A stretch of DNA of 35,211 nt from Clostridiales bacterium (lineage in GTDB: Bacteria; Bacillota; Clostridia; Oscillospirales; Oscillospiraceae). The notes under the pieces are model-generated. The model was not told where the DNA came from. It did no database searches and saw nothing but the letters and a program-made list of their open reading frames with translations. A program made the translations under genes and the position numbers. How positions within the stretch are numbered: the stretch's first letter is position 1; the number at the start of each line of letters is the position of its first letter. Location: positions 1 through 35,211 of the forward strand of contig JALFVN010000053.1 of assembly GCA_022787565.1 (NCBI GenBank), written 5' to 3'. Shown piece by piece: positions 14,348 through 23,301 of the stretch.

Positions 14348-15784
14348 TCAACGCTTCCAGGTATGGCGGTTGAAAAGCAGAAGAATGGGATATATTTCAA
14401 GCCTGCCGATCAGCATGGCCAGGGATAATACAAGCTTTGAAAAAGCAGAAAAATGGGAATAGTTACCGGTTGGGCCCACCATGGACATACCGGGACCAAT
14501 GTTGGAAAGACAGGCCAGGGAGCCGGTAAAATTGGTCTCCATATCAAAACCGTCCAAAGAGATCAGCAATGTGCAGACCAGAAGGATCATAACATACATG
14601 GCAAAGAAGGTGCTCACCGCGTGGACAGCGCCGGTTTCGACTCTCTTTCCCTCCAGCTGGACCCGGGTGACGCTGCGGGGCCGGATCATCTGCCGCAGCT
14701 CTGCTGAGGCGGATTTCAGCAGCGTGATCAGACGGGAGACCTTTATTCCGCCGCCGGTGCTGCCCGCACAGGCGCCGATAAACATCAGCAGGAGCAGCAG
14801 CCACTTTGAATACTCGGGCCAGAGGCAGAAATCCACGGTGCCAAAGCCGGTGGTGCTGATGATGGTGGAGACATTGAAAAAGGCGTGGCGCAGAGCAGTG
14901 GAAAAGCTGCCGTACATGCCGGTAATATTCAGGGCAATGGTCAGTACGGAGAATCCCACGATCGCCAAAAACCAGCGAAGCTCCTCGTTTTTCAGCACAT
15001 CCTTTATCCGGCCGATAAGCAGCAGATAGTACAGGTTGAAGTTCACGGAGAATAAAAGCATGAATACGGAAATGACCATTTCCACATACAGGCTGTTGAA
15101 CGCGCCCACACTGGCCGCTTTTGTGGAAAAACCGCCGGTACCGGCTGTGCCGAAAGCGTGGAGCAGCGCGTCAAAAAAGTTCATTCCGCCGGCTTTCAGG
15201 AAAATGGTTTCCAAAGCGGTCAGGGCCATGTACATCAGATAGAGGATCTTGGCTGTTTCCTTTGCTCTGGGCACCAGCTTGCCCACGGTAGGTCCGGGGA
15301 CCTCCGCGCGCATAATGTGCATGGAATGCTCGCCGCTCATGGGCAGCACCGCCATAACAAAGACCAGAACGCCCATGCCGCCGATCCAGTGGGTAAAGGA
15401 GCGCCAGAACAGGCAGGCGTGGGACATGCCCTCGATATCCGTAAGAATGGAAGCGCCGGTGGTGGTGAAGCCGGAGACCGTCTCAAACACCGCGTCGATA
15501 TAATTGGGGATCTGGCCGCTGATCACAAAGGGCAGCGCGCCCAGCAGAGACATGCTGATCCAGGCCAGGCCCACAATAACAAAGCCTTCCCGGGCATAGA
15601 TATCCGTGCTTCTGGGCTTGAAGCTCCGCAGAAAAACACTCACAGCTGCCGTTATTCCGATAGCAATGACAAAAGCCAGCACATTTTCCCCGTAGCACAG
15701 GCCCGCCAGCAGAGGCAGCAGCATCAGCGCCGCAAGACAGGACAGAACCGCGCCCAGAGTGTGAAAAATCATCCTGTAGTTCAT
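14348..15784 (-). CDS. trkH: K+ channel subunit TrkH
   Basis: A 478-residue TrkH, the membrane pore of the Trk potassium uptake system. Selectivity-filter loops are SGFTTTGAS, FGTAGTGGFST, IISTTGFGT and SNIGPGMS, each with the conserved Gly. The HWIGGMGVLVFVMAVLP and CAGSTGGGIKVSR segments are family hallmarks; the second is the Gly-rich gate loop region. Ten to twelve hydrophobic helices are visible and length is normal. Its ATG overlaps the trkA stop by ATGA (15781-15784), showing translational coupling with its RCK partner. Confidence 0.94.
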   Translation of the reverse strand: MNYRMIFHTLGAVLSCLAALMLLPLLAGLCYGENVLAFVIAIGITAAVSVFLRSFKPRSTDIYAREGFVIVGLAWISMSLLGALPFVISGQIPNYIDAVFETVSGFTTTGASILTDIEGMSHACLFWRSFTHWIGGMGVLVFVMAVLPMSGEHSMHIMRAEVPGPTVGKLVPRAKETAKILYLMYMALTALETIFLKAGGMNFFDALLHAFGTAGTGGFSTKAASVGAFNSLYVEMVISVFMLLFSVNFNLYYLLLIGRIKDVLKNEELRWFLAIVGFSVLTIALNITGMYGSFSTALRHAFFNVSTIISTTGFGTVDFCLWPEYSKWLLLLLMFIGACAGSTGGGIKVSRLITLLKSASAELRQMIRPRSVTRVQLEGKRVETGAVHAVSTFFAMYVMILLVCTLLISLDGFDMETNFTGSLACLSNIGPGMSMVGPTGNYSHFSAFSKLVLSLAMLIGRLEIYPILLLFNRHTWKR

Positions 15785-17145
15785 GGGTCGACCTCAACGA
15801 TTGCGTCCAGATCCTTGAGTCTTCCTGCGGCAGTGACGATCACGGCGTGGTCGCCGGGGCAGATCACGGTTTCGCCGTCGGGGATAATGCTCCTGCTGCC
15901 GCGGATGACCGCGCTGATCAGAATATTGGGCTTGAGCCGCAGAGTCTTCAGCGGGATGCCCACACAGGCAGACCCCTCGCCCACTTTGAATTCCAGAGCC
16001 TCCACCTTGCCGTCGGCCAGGCGGTAAAGGGTCTCCATACTGCTGCCCACGGAGTTGTTCATGGCACGGACATACCGGGTGATCTGCTGGGCTACCAGGT
16101 CTTTGGGCGTAACGATACTGTCAAGCCCGGAGCTTTCCAGTATGCCGGTAAAATGCTCACGGTTCACCTTGGTGACAATTTTAGGCACGCCGTGGTGCTT
16201 TGCGTACATGGAGGTAATAATATTGTCTCCATCGTCGCCGGTGAGGGCCACGAATGCGTCGGTACCGTGTATCCCTTCCTCCAGAAGCACCTCGTTGCGG
16301 GTGGCGTCGCCGCAGATAATGTGGGCGCTGGGGATCAGGTCACAGAGCAGATCGCAGCGATCTCTGTCCCTGTCGATGACCGTGACGGAAATGCCGCTGT
16401 CCAGCAGAAGCCGGGTGAGGTAGACCGATATTCTGCCTCCGCCCATAACCATTACATTTTTCACCGGCCGGCGGTACTGGCCGATGGCCACAAAAAATCT
16501 TCTCAGCTCCCGGGATGCGCCGGCAATGCTGAGCCTGTCCCCTGCGTGGAGGACAAAATCGCCGTTGGGGATCAGGGCGTCTCCGCCCCGCTCCACCACG
16601 CAGACAAGAACCTTGGCGCCCAGCTCCTTGGGCAGCTTTTTCAGCTGCATTCCATCCAGCTTGCTCTTCTCCAGGACCCTGTGCTCGATGATCTCCACGC
16701 TGCCCTTGGAAAAGGCGTCCACCCGGACGGCGCTGGGGAAGCGCAGCATGCGGGAGATCTCCTTGGCACACTCGTACTCGGGATTGATAATCACGGAAAG
16801 GCCCAGAACCTCCCGGAGAAATTCAGTCTGACTCAGATACTCCGGGTCGCGGATACGGGCGATAATATGCTTCGTCCCCAGCTTCCGGGCGGCTATGCCG
16901 CAGATCATGTTCACCTCGTCCTGTTCGGTGGCGGCCATCAGCAGATCAGCCTCAGCAGCGCCGGCCTCCATAAGCGTCTCCGGGTTTGTGGCGTTGCCTT
17001 CAACACAGATCACGTCCAGGTCGTTTGACAGATGGGATATGGTCTCCGGGTTGCGGTCTATCACGGTGAGGTCATGCCCCTCATCGGAGAGCATGTTTGC
17101 CACCGAATAGCCCACTTTGCCCGCACCGACAATAATTATCTTCAT
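15781..17145 (-). CDS. trkA: Trk potassium uptake regulator TrkA (tandem RCK)
   Basis: A 454-residue peripheral cytoplasmic protein with two RCK halves, each with a nucleotide-binding Rossmann part and an RCK_C domain. The first starts MKIIIVGAGKVGYSVANML (GAGKVG, with the DRN acid at the end of beta 2); the second begins near residue 228 with VMGGGRISVYLTRLL, where GGGRIS departs from GxGxxG by a Ser at the last position, so the second site may bind nucleotide weakly. It gates TrkH. Start 17145 was chosen on the GGAG site upstream; an ATG at 17175 precedes it without support. It is first in the operon, behind a TGTACA-17-TATAAT promoter. Confidence 0.93.
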   Translation of the reverse strand: MKIIIVGAGKVGYSVANMLSDEGHDLTVIDRNPETISHLSNDLDVICVEGNATNPETLMEAGAAEADLLMAATEQDEVNMICGIAARKLGTKHIIARIRDPEYLSQTEFLREVLGLSVIINPEYECAKEISRMLRFPSAVRVDAFSKGSVEIIEHRVLEKSKLDGMQLKKLPKELGAKVLVCVVERGGDALIPNGDFVLHAGDRLSIAGASRELRRFFVAIGQYRRPVKNVMVMGGGRISVYLTRLLLDSGISVTVIDRDRDRCDLLCDLIPSAHIICGDATRNEVLLEEGIHGTDAFVALTGDDGDNIITSMYAKHHGVPKIVTKVNREHFTGILESSGLDSIVTPKDLVAQQITRYVRAMNNSVGSSMETLYRLADGKVEALEFKVGEGSACVGIPLKTLRLKPNILISAVIRGSRSIIPDGETVICPGDHAVIVTAAGRLKDLDAIVEVDP

Positions 17146-17186
17146 GATCGCTTTCTCCGTTTCGTTTCTGGGCAATATTTCAGGCT

Positions 17187-17215
17187 ATTATATCACAGCT
17201 TTTTCCCCTTGTACA
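17187..17215 (-). promoter_or_regulatory. Sigma-A promoter of the trkA-trkH-ktrB-ktrA operon
   Basis: On the minus strand TGTACA (17215-17210), 17-bp spacer, TATAAT (17192-17187). The leader to the trkA ATG is about 35 nt, too short for a c-di-AMP (ydaO) riboswitch. Confidence 0.7.
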
Positions 17216-17259
17216 GAGAGATAAGCCGCCTGAAATGCGGGTTTATTCCCTGATTTTCG

Positions 17260-17287
17260 GAATAACCGGCCCGCGTCCGCATATAGT
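17260..17287 (+). promoter_or_regulatory. Possible sporulation (sigma-E/G type) promoter of the M14 peptidase gene
   Basis: GAATAA (17260-17265) and CATATAGT (17280-17287), 14 bp apart, approximate sporulation-sigma elements. No sigma-A -35 is found at the right distance from TATAGT. Short, degenerate motifs; treat as a hypothesis. Confidence 0.25.
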
Positions 17288-17315
17288 TAAGCAGTATGAC
17301 AACGGAGGAGAGAGC

Positions 17316-18593
17316 ATGAGATTATTACGACTGGGCAGCATAGGCCCTGCAGTGCAGCTTTTGCAGCTGGCTTTGAACCGGGCAGGCTTTGGTCCGCTGG
17401 AGCAGGACGGGGTTTTCGGCACGGCAACCCAAAACGCCCTTGCCCGCTTCCAGCTGGCCCGGGGTCTGACGCCGGACGGCGTCGCCGGCAGCGCCACTCA
17501 CCGAGCCCTTCTGCCCTGGTATACCGGCTTTACGGTCCATCGGGTACAGCGGGGCGACAGTCTGTATTCCCTTTCCCAAAGATATGGCGGCAGCGTGGAG
17601 GCCATTGAGCTTGCCAATCCGGCCCTGTCCCCGGAAAATCTTCTCCCCGGCTCACAGCTGATCATCCCTCTTCCCTTTCCTGTGGTTCCAACGGACATCG
17701 CTTATTCCTCACAGCTGGTGGCCTACTGTGTGAGAGGGCTTGCGGCCCGCTATCCCTTTATTATCACCGGGGAAGCCGGGAAAAGCGTTATGGGCAGACC
17801 CCTGTGGTTCATGCTTCTGGGCAGCGGAAAAAACCGGGTGATGTATAACGCCTCCCACCACGCCAATGAGTGGATCACAACACCGGTACTGCTGAAATTT
17901 GCCGAGCAGCTGGCCTCCGCTTTTGCCTCCGGCGGCAGCATTTTCGGCCAGAGCGCGGCAGAGCTGATGGACTATGCTTCCCTGTATCTGGTCCCGGCAG
18001 TAAACCCGGATGGGATTGATCTGGTGAACGGAGAGCTGACCCGGGGAGAGTATTACGACCGTGCGGCAGCCATCGCGGCAAACTACCCGCAGTTTTCCTT
18101 TCCCTCAGGCTGGAAGGCCAACATCCGCGGTGTTGACCTGAACCTGCAATATCCGGCCGGTTGGGAGCAGGCCAGAGAAAACAAATTTGCCCAGGGGATA
18201 CGCTCCCCCGCGCCGGCGGATTTTGTGGGCACCGGGCCGCTGACAGCGCCGGAAAGCCGGGCCATGTACGACTTTACCCTCTCTGTTGAACCGGAGCTTA
18301 TCCTGGCCTATCACACCCAGGGAGAGGTGATCTACTGGCAGTTTCTGGACTACGAGCCGGAAGGTTCCCGCAGTATCGCGGAGCTTTTTTCCCATGTGTC
18401 GGGCTATGGAGTGGAGAGCACGCCCTATGCCTCCGGCTTTGCGGGCTACAAGGACTGGTTTATTCAGGACTTCAACCGGCCGGGCTACACCATTGAGGCA
18501 GGTCTTGGCGCAAATCCCCTGCCCATTTCAGATTTTGACGGAATTTATGAGAAGAATCTGGGTATCCTCACGCTGGGCGCGCTGGTAACCTGA
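17316..18593 (+). CDS. M14 metallopeptidase with PG-binding and LysM domains (gamma-D-glutamyl-diamino acid endopeptidase-like)
   Basis: A 425-residue peptidoglycan hydrolase candidate with three parts. Residues 1-65 form a PG_binding_1 domain (LRLGSIGPAVQLLQLALNRAG ... DGVFG). Residues about 69-118 form a LysM (FTVHRVQRGDSLYSLSQRYGG ... LLPGSQLIIP). The rest is an M14 zinc carboxypeptidase: zinc ligands in HHANEW (HxxE) and in AYHTQGE, VDLNLQYPAGW, and the catalytic Glu in GYTIEAG. This layout resembles endopeptidase I of Lysinibacillus sphaericus, which cleaves the gamma-D-Glu-meso-diaminopimelate bond and is linked to sporulation. There is no N-terminal signal peptide: the PG-binding domain starts at residue 3. 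GGAGGAG precedes 17316, which is why this start is preferred to 17235. Export route and role in sporulation are inferences. Confidence 0.87.
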   Translation: MRLLRLGSIGPAVQLLQLALNRAGFGPLEQDGVFGTATQNALARFQLARGLTPDGVAGSATHRALLPWYTGFTVHRVQRGDSLYSLSQRYGGSVEAIELANPALSPENLLPGSQLIIPLPFPVVPTDIAYSSQLVAYCVRGLAARYPFIITGEAGKSVMGRPLWFMLLGSGKNRVMYNASHHANEWITTPVLLKFAEQLASAFASGGSIFGQSAAELMDYASLYLVPAVNPDGIDLVNGELTRGEYYDRAAAIAANYPQFSFPSGWKANIRGVDLNLQYPAGWEQARENKFAQGIRSPAPADFVGTGPLTAPESRAMYDFTLSVEPELILAYHTQGEVIYWQFLDYEPEGSRSIAELFSHVSGYGVESTPYASGFAGYKDWFIQDFNRPGYTIEAGLGANPLPISDFDGIYEKNLGILTLGALVT

Positions 18594-18642
18594 CCATTCC
18601 GAAAAATACTTTAAATTTTTTATATACTTTTGTCCTTTCTTT

Positions 18643-18651
18643 TGCTATACT
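18643..18651 (+). promoter_or_regulatory. Extended -10 promoter of plsY
   Basis: TG-C-TATACT: extended -10 without a convincing -35 at 17 bp. The same TTGCTATACTTGT string recurs at the dnaA promoter (26843-26855). Confidence 0.5.
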
Positions 18652-18680
18652 TGTCTTATCGCAAAAGGAGGTGCGCGTAT

Positions 18681-19304
18681 TTGACTGTTCTTCGATATGG
18701 ATTTGTGCTGCTGCTGAGTTATCTGATCGGCTGCTCCAACATGGCCTTTTATGTATCCAAAGTAAAAAAAGTGGATCTCCGCAAGGCGGGTTCAGGCAAT
18801 TTGGGTGCGTCCAATACCATGATCCTGTTGGGCTGGAAGCCTGCCGTTATTGTCGGCCTGCATGATATTCTCAAGGCAGTGCTGGCGGTGATTCTGGCAA
18901 GGCTGCTTTGTCCGGAGCAGCCGCTGATCCAGGCCGGCGCCGGTGTGGCCTGTGTTCTTGGGCATATGTTCCCCTTCTATCTCCGCTTCAAGGGCGGCAA
19001 GGGCTTTGCCTCTTATCTGGGCATGACCTTTGCTCTCAACTGGAAATTTGCTCTTATCGTTTTGATTGCCGTGATCGTGGTCACGCTGGTCAGCGATTAC
19101 ATCGTGGCAGGCACTTTGACGACCATTATCGTTGTCCCCGCCTATCTGGGCTATGCCACACGCAGCCTGCTGTTGGCGGGTATTCTCTGTATTGCCACCT
19201 GCGCCATACTGGTCAAACACAGGGAAAACTTTGTCCGTCTGCTGAACGGCACAGAGGTAGGTCTTCGCCGTGCCAACCGGGGCGAGCTGCGGATAAAAAA
19301 GTGA
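18681..19304 (+). CDS. plsY: Acyl-phosphate:glycerol-3-phosphate acyltransferase PlsY
   Basis: PlsY transfers an acyl group from acyl phosphate to glycerol 3-phosphate, giving lysophosphatidic acid, the first step in phospholipid synthesis. The 207-residue integral membrane protein shows the three cytoplasmic motifs GSGNLGASN, GHMFPFYLRFKGGKGFAS and the C-terminal RHREN-like KHRENFVRLLNGTE. The start is a TTG at 18681, 9 bp after AAAGGAGG (18664-18671); the in-frame ATG at 18630 lies upstream of this RBS and of the promoter. The usual length is about 195-210. It lies alone between the M14 gene and a bidirectional terminator. Confidence 0.92.
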   Translation: MTVLRYGFVLLLSYLIGCSNMAFYVSKVKKVDLRKAGSGNLGASNTMILLGWKPAVIVGLHDILKAVLAVILARLLCPEQPLIQAGAGVACVLGHMFPFYLRFKGGKGFASYLGMTFALNWKFALIVLIAVIVVTLVSDYIVAGTLTTIIVVPAYLGYATRSLLLAGILCIATCAILVKHRENFVRLLNGTEVGLRRANRGELRIKK

Positions 19305-19321
19305 TAAAGTGATAAAAAGAA

Positions 19322-19355
19322 AAATGCTGCCCGATCAAATGATCGGACAGCATTT
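19322..19355. terminator. Bidirectional terminator between plsY and asnS
   Basis: AAATGCTGCCCGATCA (19322-19337) and TGATCGGACAGCATTT (19340-19355) form a 16-bp stem with one C/A mismatch and a 2-nt gap. On the minus strand it is followed by TTCTTTTTATC, making it strongest for asnS. Confidence 0.85.
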
Positions 19356-19375
19356 CTGTCATTTATCTGATTTTA

Positions 19376-20770
<1,395 letters not shown>

Positions 20771-20842
20771 ATTGGCACTCATCCTTTCTTTGTGCCCTCA
20801 GGCACGCATAATATTTTTCAGCGTCTTTGCGCTGGTTTTGTT

Positions 20843-20871
20843 ATTATATACATTGTGTGGTTTTTTTGCAA
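20843..20871 (-). promoter_or_regulatory. Sigma-A promoter of asnS
   Basis: On the minus strand TTGCAA (20871-20866), 17-bp spacer, TATAAT (20848-20843). It lies between the lipid kinase stop and asnS. Confidence 0.8.
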
Positions 20872-20882
20872 CAACAAAAAAA

Positions 20883-21773
20883 TCAAAAAATCAGCATGAC
20901 CGGCGCTTTGTAATTGCAGAGCTCCACTTCCTGATATTCGCCTCCGGCTTCGCCGTCCCGGGTCCAGGCTACCGGCTTTTCAAAGCTGAACTTGGCGTGC
21001 TTTGTGTGCAGAACCAGAAGCTTGTCACTGTCATATTTCTGGGAGATGATACTGGTCAGAATCTCGCCAAAGCCCTCTACGCTGCCCGGGTCTTTTACCA
21101 GCACAAGCTCGCTCATCCCGTCGCCCAGACTGACCATCTCCTCGTTCAGCCGGACGATACCGGCCACGGAGGTGGAGTTGGACATACTGCCATAGACCAG
21201 GTTTGCTTCTATAATGCCGCCGTCATATTCTACCCGGGTCTTATATGCCTCGATTTTGGGCAGCTGGGCCGCGCCCTGGAGCACGTAGGCCAGATGGCCC
21301 AGCACTTTTTTCTGATTCTGGGGGGTGGAGTAGCTAACCTCGGTAAAGGCGCCGAAAGCAGCGATATAGGCAAAGAACTTGTCCCCGTCAAATCCGCCGA
21401 TATCATAGGGATGAGCCGTGCCCGAAAGCATCCGCTTTGCCGCGCCTACGGTATCGTTTTTGGGCAGGGCCAGGGTGGTTGCCACATCGTTTGCGGTACC
21501 CATGGGAAAATAGCCCACGGGAGGAGGGTCCTTCAGCCGCATCAGGCCGGCCAGTACCTCGCTCAGTGTGCCGTCGCCGCCGATGCAGGCCACCGCATCG
21601 TATTCTGAGGCGTTTTCAGCGGCGAAAGACGTGGCTTCACCCCGTGAGGCAGTAAAAAAAAGGGTGGTTCTGTATCCACCGAGATCCAGGATGTTCAGAG
21701 CCTCGGGCAGGTTCACTTTATATCCGCCCCGTCCGGCTGCCGGATTGATAATCAGCATGAGCTTTTTTTTCAT
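20883..21773 (-). CDS. Diacylglycerol kinase-like lipid kinase (DagK/YegS family)
   Basis: A 296-residue soluble lipid kinase of the DAGK catalytic superfamily, which phosphorylates diacylglycerol or related lipids to phosphatidic acid at the membrane. The N-terminal nucleotide-binding lobe begins MLIINPAAGRGGYK and carries the GGDGTLSEVLAGL signature; the PMGTANDVATTL segment is the second diagnostic motif. The C-terminal beta-sandwich lobe includes the RDGEAGG acidic segment. Start 21773 follows GGGGAG about 9 bp upstream; an in-frame start at 21818 is not supported. Related proteins recycle DAG released by lipoteichoic-acid synthesis. It sits between rpsT and asnS, each with its own promoter, and I see no strong promoter for it in the short upstream gap. 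Confidence 0.87.
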   Translation of the reverse strand: MKKKLMLIINPAAGRGGYKVNLPEALNILDLGGYRTTLFFTASRGEATSFAAENASEYDAVACIGGDGTLSEVLAGLMRLKDPPPVGYFPMGTANDVATTLALPKNDTVGAAKRMLSGTAHPYDIGGFDGDKFFAYIAAFGAFTEVSYSTPQNQKKVLGHLAYVLQGAAQLPKIEAYKTRVEYDGGIIEANLVYGSMSNSTSVAGIVRLNEEMVSLGDGMSELVLVKDPGSVEGFGEILTSIISQKYDSDKLLVLHTKHAKFSFEKPVAWTRDGEAGGEYQEVELCNYKAPVMLIF

Positions 21774-21845
21774 CTGTAAGCTCCCCTTTCCGTTTTCATT
21801 ATAATCATACAGGGGCATGAGGTCAAATGAACAAACTGATAATAA

Positions 21846-21877
21846 AGCAAAAAGGACACAGGAAAACCTGTGTCCTT
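21846..21877 (-). terminator. Intrinsic terminator of rpsT
   Basis: AAGGACACAGG (21852-21862) and CCTGTGTCCTT (21867-21877) form a perfect 11-bp stem with an AAAA loop. On the minus strand TTTTGC and further T-rich sequence follow. Confidence 0.85.
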
Positions 21878-21891
21878 GTGTTGCTGAAAAC

Positions 21892-22155
21892 TTAAGCCAT
21901 CTCGTTGAGCTTTACAGACATAGCGGACTTCTTGTGAGCTGCGTTATTCTTGTGAAGCAGACCCTTGCAAGCCGCACGGTCAACAGTCTTAACGGCAACT
22001 TTATAGGCACTGACGGCTGCATCGCGGTTGCCATCGGCAACGGCTGCGTCAAACTTTTTCATCATGGTCTTGAGCTCGGTCTTATCAGCACGATTCTTTG
22101 CTCTGAGCTGCTTGGACTTTTCGTCTCTCTTGGCAGAAGATTTAATGTTGGCCAT
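21892..22155 (-). CDS. rpsT: Small ribosomal subunit protein bS20
   Basis: An 87-residue basic helical protein (MANIKSSAKRDEKSKQLRAK...) that binds 16S rRNA in the 30S body. The ANIKSAxKR start and the HKNNAAHKKS segment near residue 75 are S20 hallmarks. The start at 22155 is internal to a longer open frame beginning at 22239; GGAGGAGG lies upstream of 22155 and the promoter -10 is at 22211-22216, so the longer version would lie partly inside the promoter. The rpsT-gpr neighbourhood is common in spore-forming Firmicutes, here divergent. Confidence 0.96.
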   Translation of the reverse strand: MANIKSSAKRDEKSKQLRAKNRADKTELKTMMKKFDAAVADGNRDAAVSAYKVAVKTVDRAACKGLLHKNNAAHKKSAMSVKLNEMA

Positions 22156-22210
22156 GTTCGATCGCCACCTCCTCCTATAAAATTGAGCTATACATAACTC
22201 GCGTTTTGAA

Positions 22211-22239
22211 ATTATAGCAAATATAGTTCTGAAAATCAA
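22211..22239 (-). promoter_or_regulatory. Sigma-A promoter of rpsT
   Basis: On the minus strand TTGATT (22239-22234), 17-bp spacer ending in TGC, then TATAAT (22216-22211); an extended -10. Confidence 0.85.
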
Positions 22240-22275
22240 GAGTTTTTTACAAAAAAAAGTTTATTTTTTTTGCTT

Positions 22276-22306
22276 GTTATTTCTTTCGGACTTTTCGGAA
22301 AAAATA
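22276..22306 (+). promoter_or_regulatory. Possible sigma-F/G promoter of gpr
   Basis: GGAAAAAATA (22297-22306) fits the sigma-F -10 pattern GGnnAnAnTn exactly; GTTATT (22276-22281) at a 15-bp spacing is only a partial -35. Forespore control of gpr is known in Bacillus. The sequence is low-complexity, so chance agreement is possible. Confidence 0.35.
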
Positions 22307-22337
22307 CACAATATATTGTTTTTTTACGAGGTGTGAG

Positions 22338-23183
22338 ATGTTAATAAATGGCAGAACAGACCTGGCCTCCGAGGCTCATCGGGATTTAAGCCGTGCAAAA
22401 CCTCTTCCCGGGGTAAGTGCAAAAGAGGAGACGCTGAACGGCTTTCCCCTGTACGCAGTGGAGATCACCAATGAGGAAGGCGCCCGGGCGCTGAATAAGC
22501 CGGAAGGCAAATATTTCACGCTGGAACCGAAACGATTTTTTGAGCGTGGCTCCGACTCCTTTGCCCCCGCTGCGGAAGCCGTGTCCCGGCTGATCCTCCA
22601 ATGTACCGGCGGGCAGTCCCCCTCTTCAGTACTTGTTGCGGCTCTTGGCAATCCGGATATCACACCGGATGCGTTGGGCCCGCTGACTGCTTCTCATCTT
22701 ATTGTCACCCGCCACCTGAAAAATTCCGGTGATCCGGTCTTTTCCTCGTTTCGATCCCTGGCTCTCTGCCGTACCGGGGTTTTGGGCACATCCGGCATTG
22801 AGAGCGCGCAGCAGATCAAAACGCTTTGTGATCTGATTCATCCGCAGCTTGTCATTGCCGTAGACGCGCTGGCCGGCTCCGACCCCTCCCGGCTGTGCCG
22901 GACCATTCAGGTGAACAGCGTCGGCGTTGCGCCCGGCTCCGGCGTCGGCAACGATCGGGATGAGCTGACCCTTGCTTATCTGGGCGTACCTGTCGTTGGT
23001 ATCGGCGTTCCAACTGTCATTGATTCCGATCTTTTTGGCGGGGAGAATTGCAAGCGCATGTTTGTTACACCCCGGAATATTGACAGTCTGGTGCGCAGCG
23101 CGGCCCGGCTGATCGGGTACGGAATTAATCTTGCTGTCCATAAAGACTTGACCATTGGCGATATTGATATGCTTATTGGCTGA
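22338..23183 (+). CDS. gpr: GPR endopeptidase (germination protease, family A25)
   Basis: GPR degrades small acid-soluble spore proteins during germination; it is made as a zymogen in the forespore. The 281-residue protein has the RTDLASE segment at residues 6-12, TPDALGP with the first catalytic Asp, VIAVDALAG with the second, and the TIQVNS..GVAPGSGVGN stretch. These match Bacillus GPR D127 and D193. It is clearly shorter than Bacillus GPR (about 370 residues) at both ends: only about eight residues precede the expected processing site. RBS GAGGTG (22328-22333) and no alternative upstream start in AT-rich DNA. It shows the organism is a spore former. A parS site follows its stop codon directly. 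Confidence 0.92.
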   Translation: MLINGRTDLASEAHRDLSRAKPLPGVSAKEETLNGFPLYAVEITNEEGARALNKPEGKYFTLEPKRFFERGSDSFAPAAEAVSRLILQCTGGQSPSSVLVAALGNPDITPDALGPLTASHLIVTRHLKNSGDPVFSSFRSLALCRTGVLGTSGIESAQQIKTLCDLIHPQLVIAVDALAGSDPSRLCRTIQVNSVGVAPGSGVGNDRDELTLAYLGVPVVGIGVPTVIDSDLFGGENCKRMFVTPRNIDSLVRSAARLIGYGINLAVHKDLTIGDIDMLIG

Positions 23184-23199
23184 TGTTTCACGTGAAACA
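23184..23199. promoter_or_regulatory. parS site 1 (consensus)
   Basis: TGTTTCACGTGAAACA, an exact match to the 16-bp Spo0J/ParB parS palindrome. It begins at the base after the gpr stop and lies upstream of parA. Confidence 0.97.
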
Positions 23200-23221
23200 T
23201 TCATTTGCACAAAAATGAAAA

Positions 23222-23237
23222 TGTTTCACGTGAAACG
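23222..23237. promoter_or_regulatory. parS site 2 (one mismatch)
   Basis: TGTTTCACGTGAAACG, 15 of 16 positions of the parS palindrome, 38 bp from site 1 and abutting the -35 of the parAB promoter. Confidence 0.93.
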
Positions 23238-23266
23238 TTGAAAAGCGCTTCTGATGCTGTTATAAT
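23238..23266 (+). promoter_or_regulatory. Sigma-A promoter of parAB
   Basis: TTGAAA (23238-23243), 17-bp spacer, TATAAT (23261-23266). The second parS ends at the base before the -35, so ParB bound there could contact or block RNA polymerase. Confidence 0.85.
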
Positions 23267-23301
23267 GTCAGCCGAAAAGAAAATGCGGGACGGAGAGCAA
23301 C

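Noticed and set aside
17146-17315. c-di-AMP (ydaO/yuaA) riboswitch ahead of the potassium operon
   Set aside because: The promoter leaves a leader of only about 35 nt, too short for that riboswitch.
20783-20882. T-box leader ahead of asnS
   Set aside because: The gap is about 100 bp with the promoter inside it; no room for a T-box and no AGGGUGGNACCGCG-like sequence.
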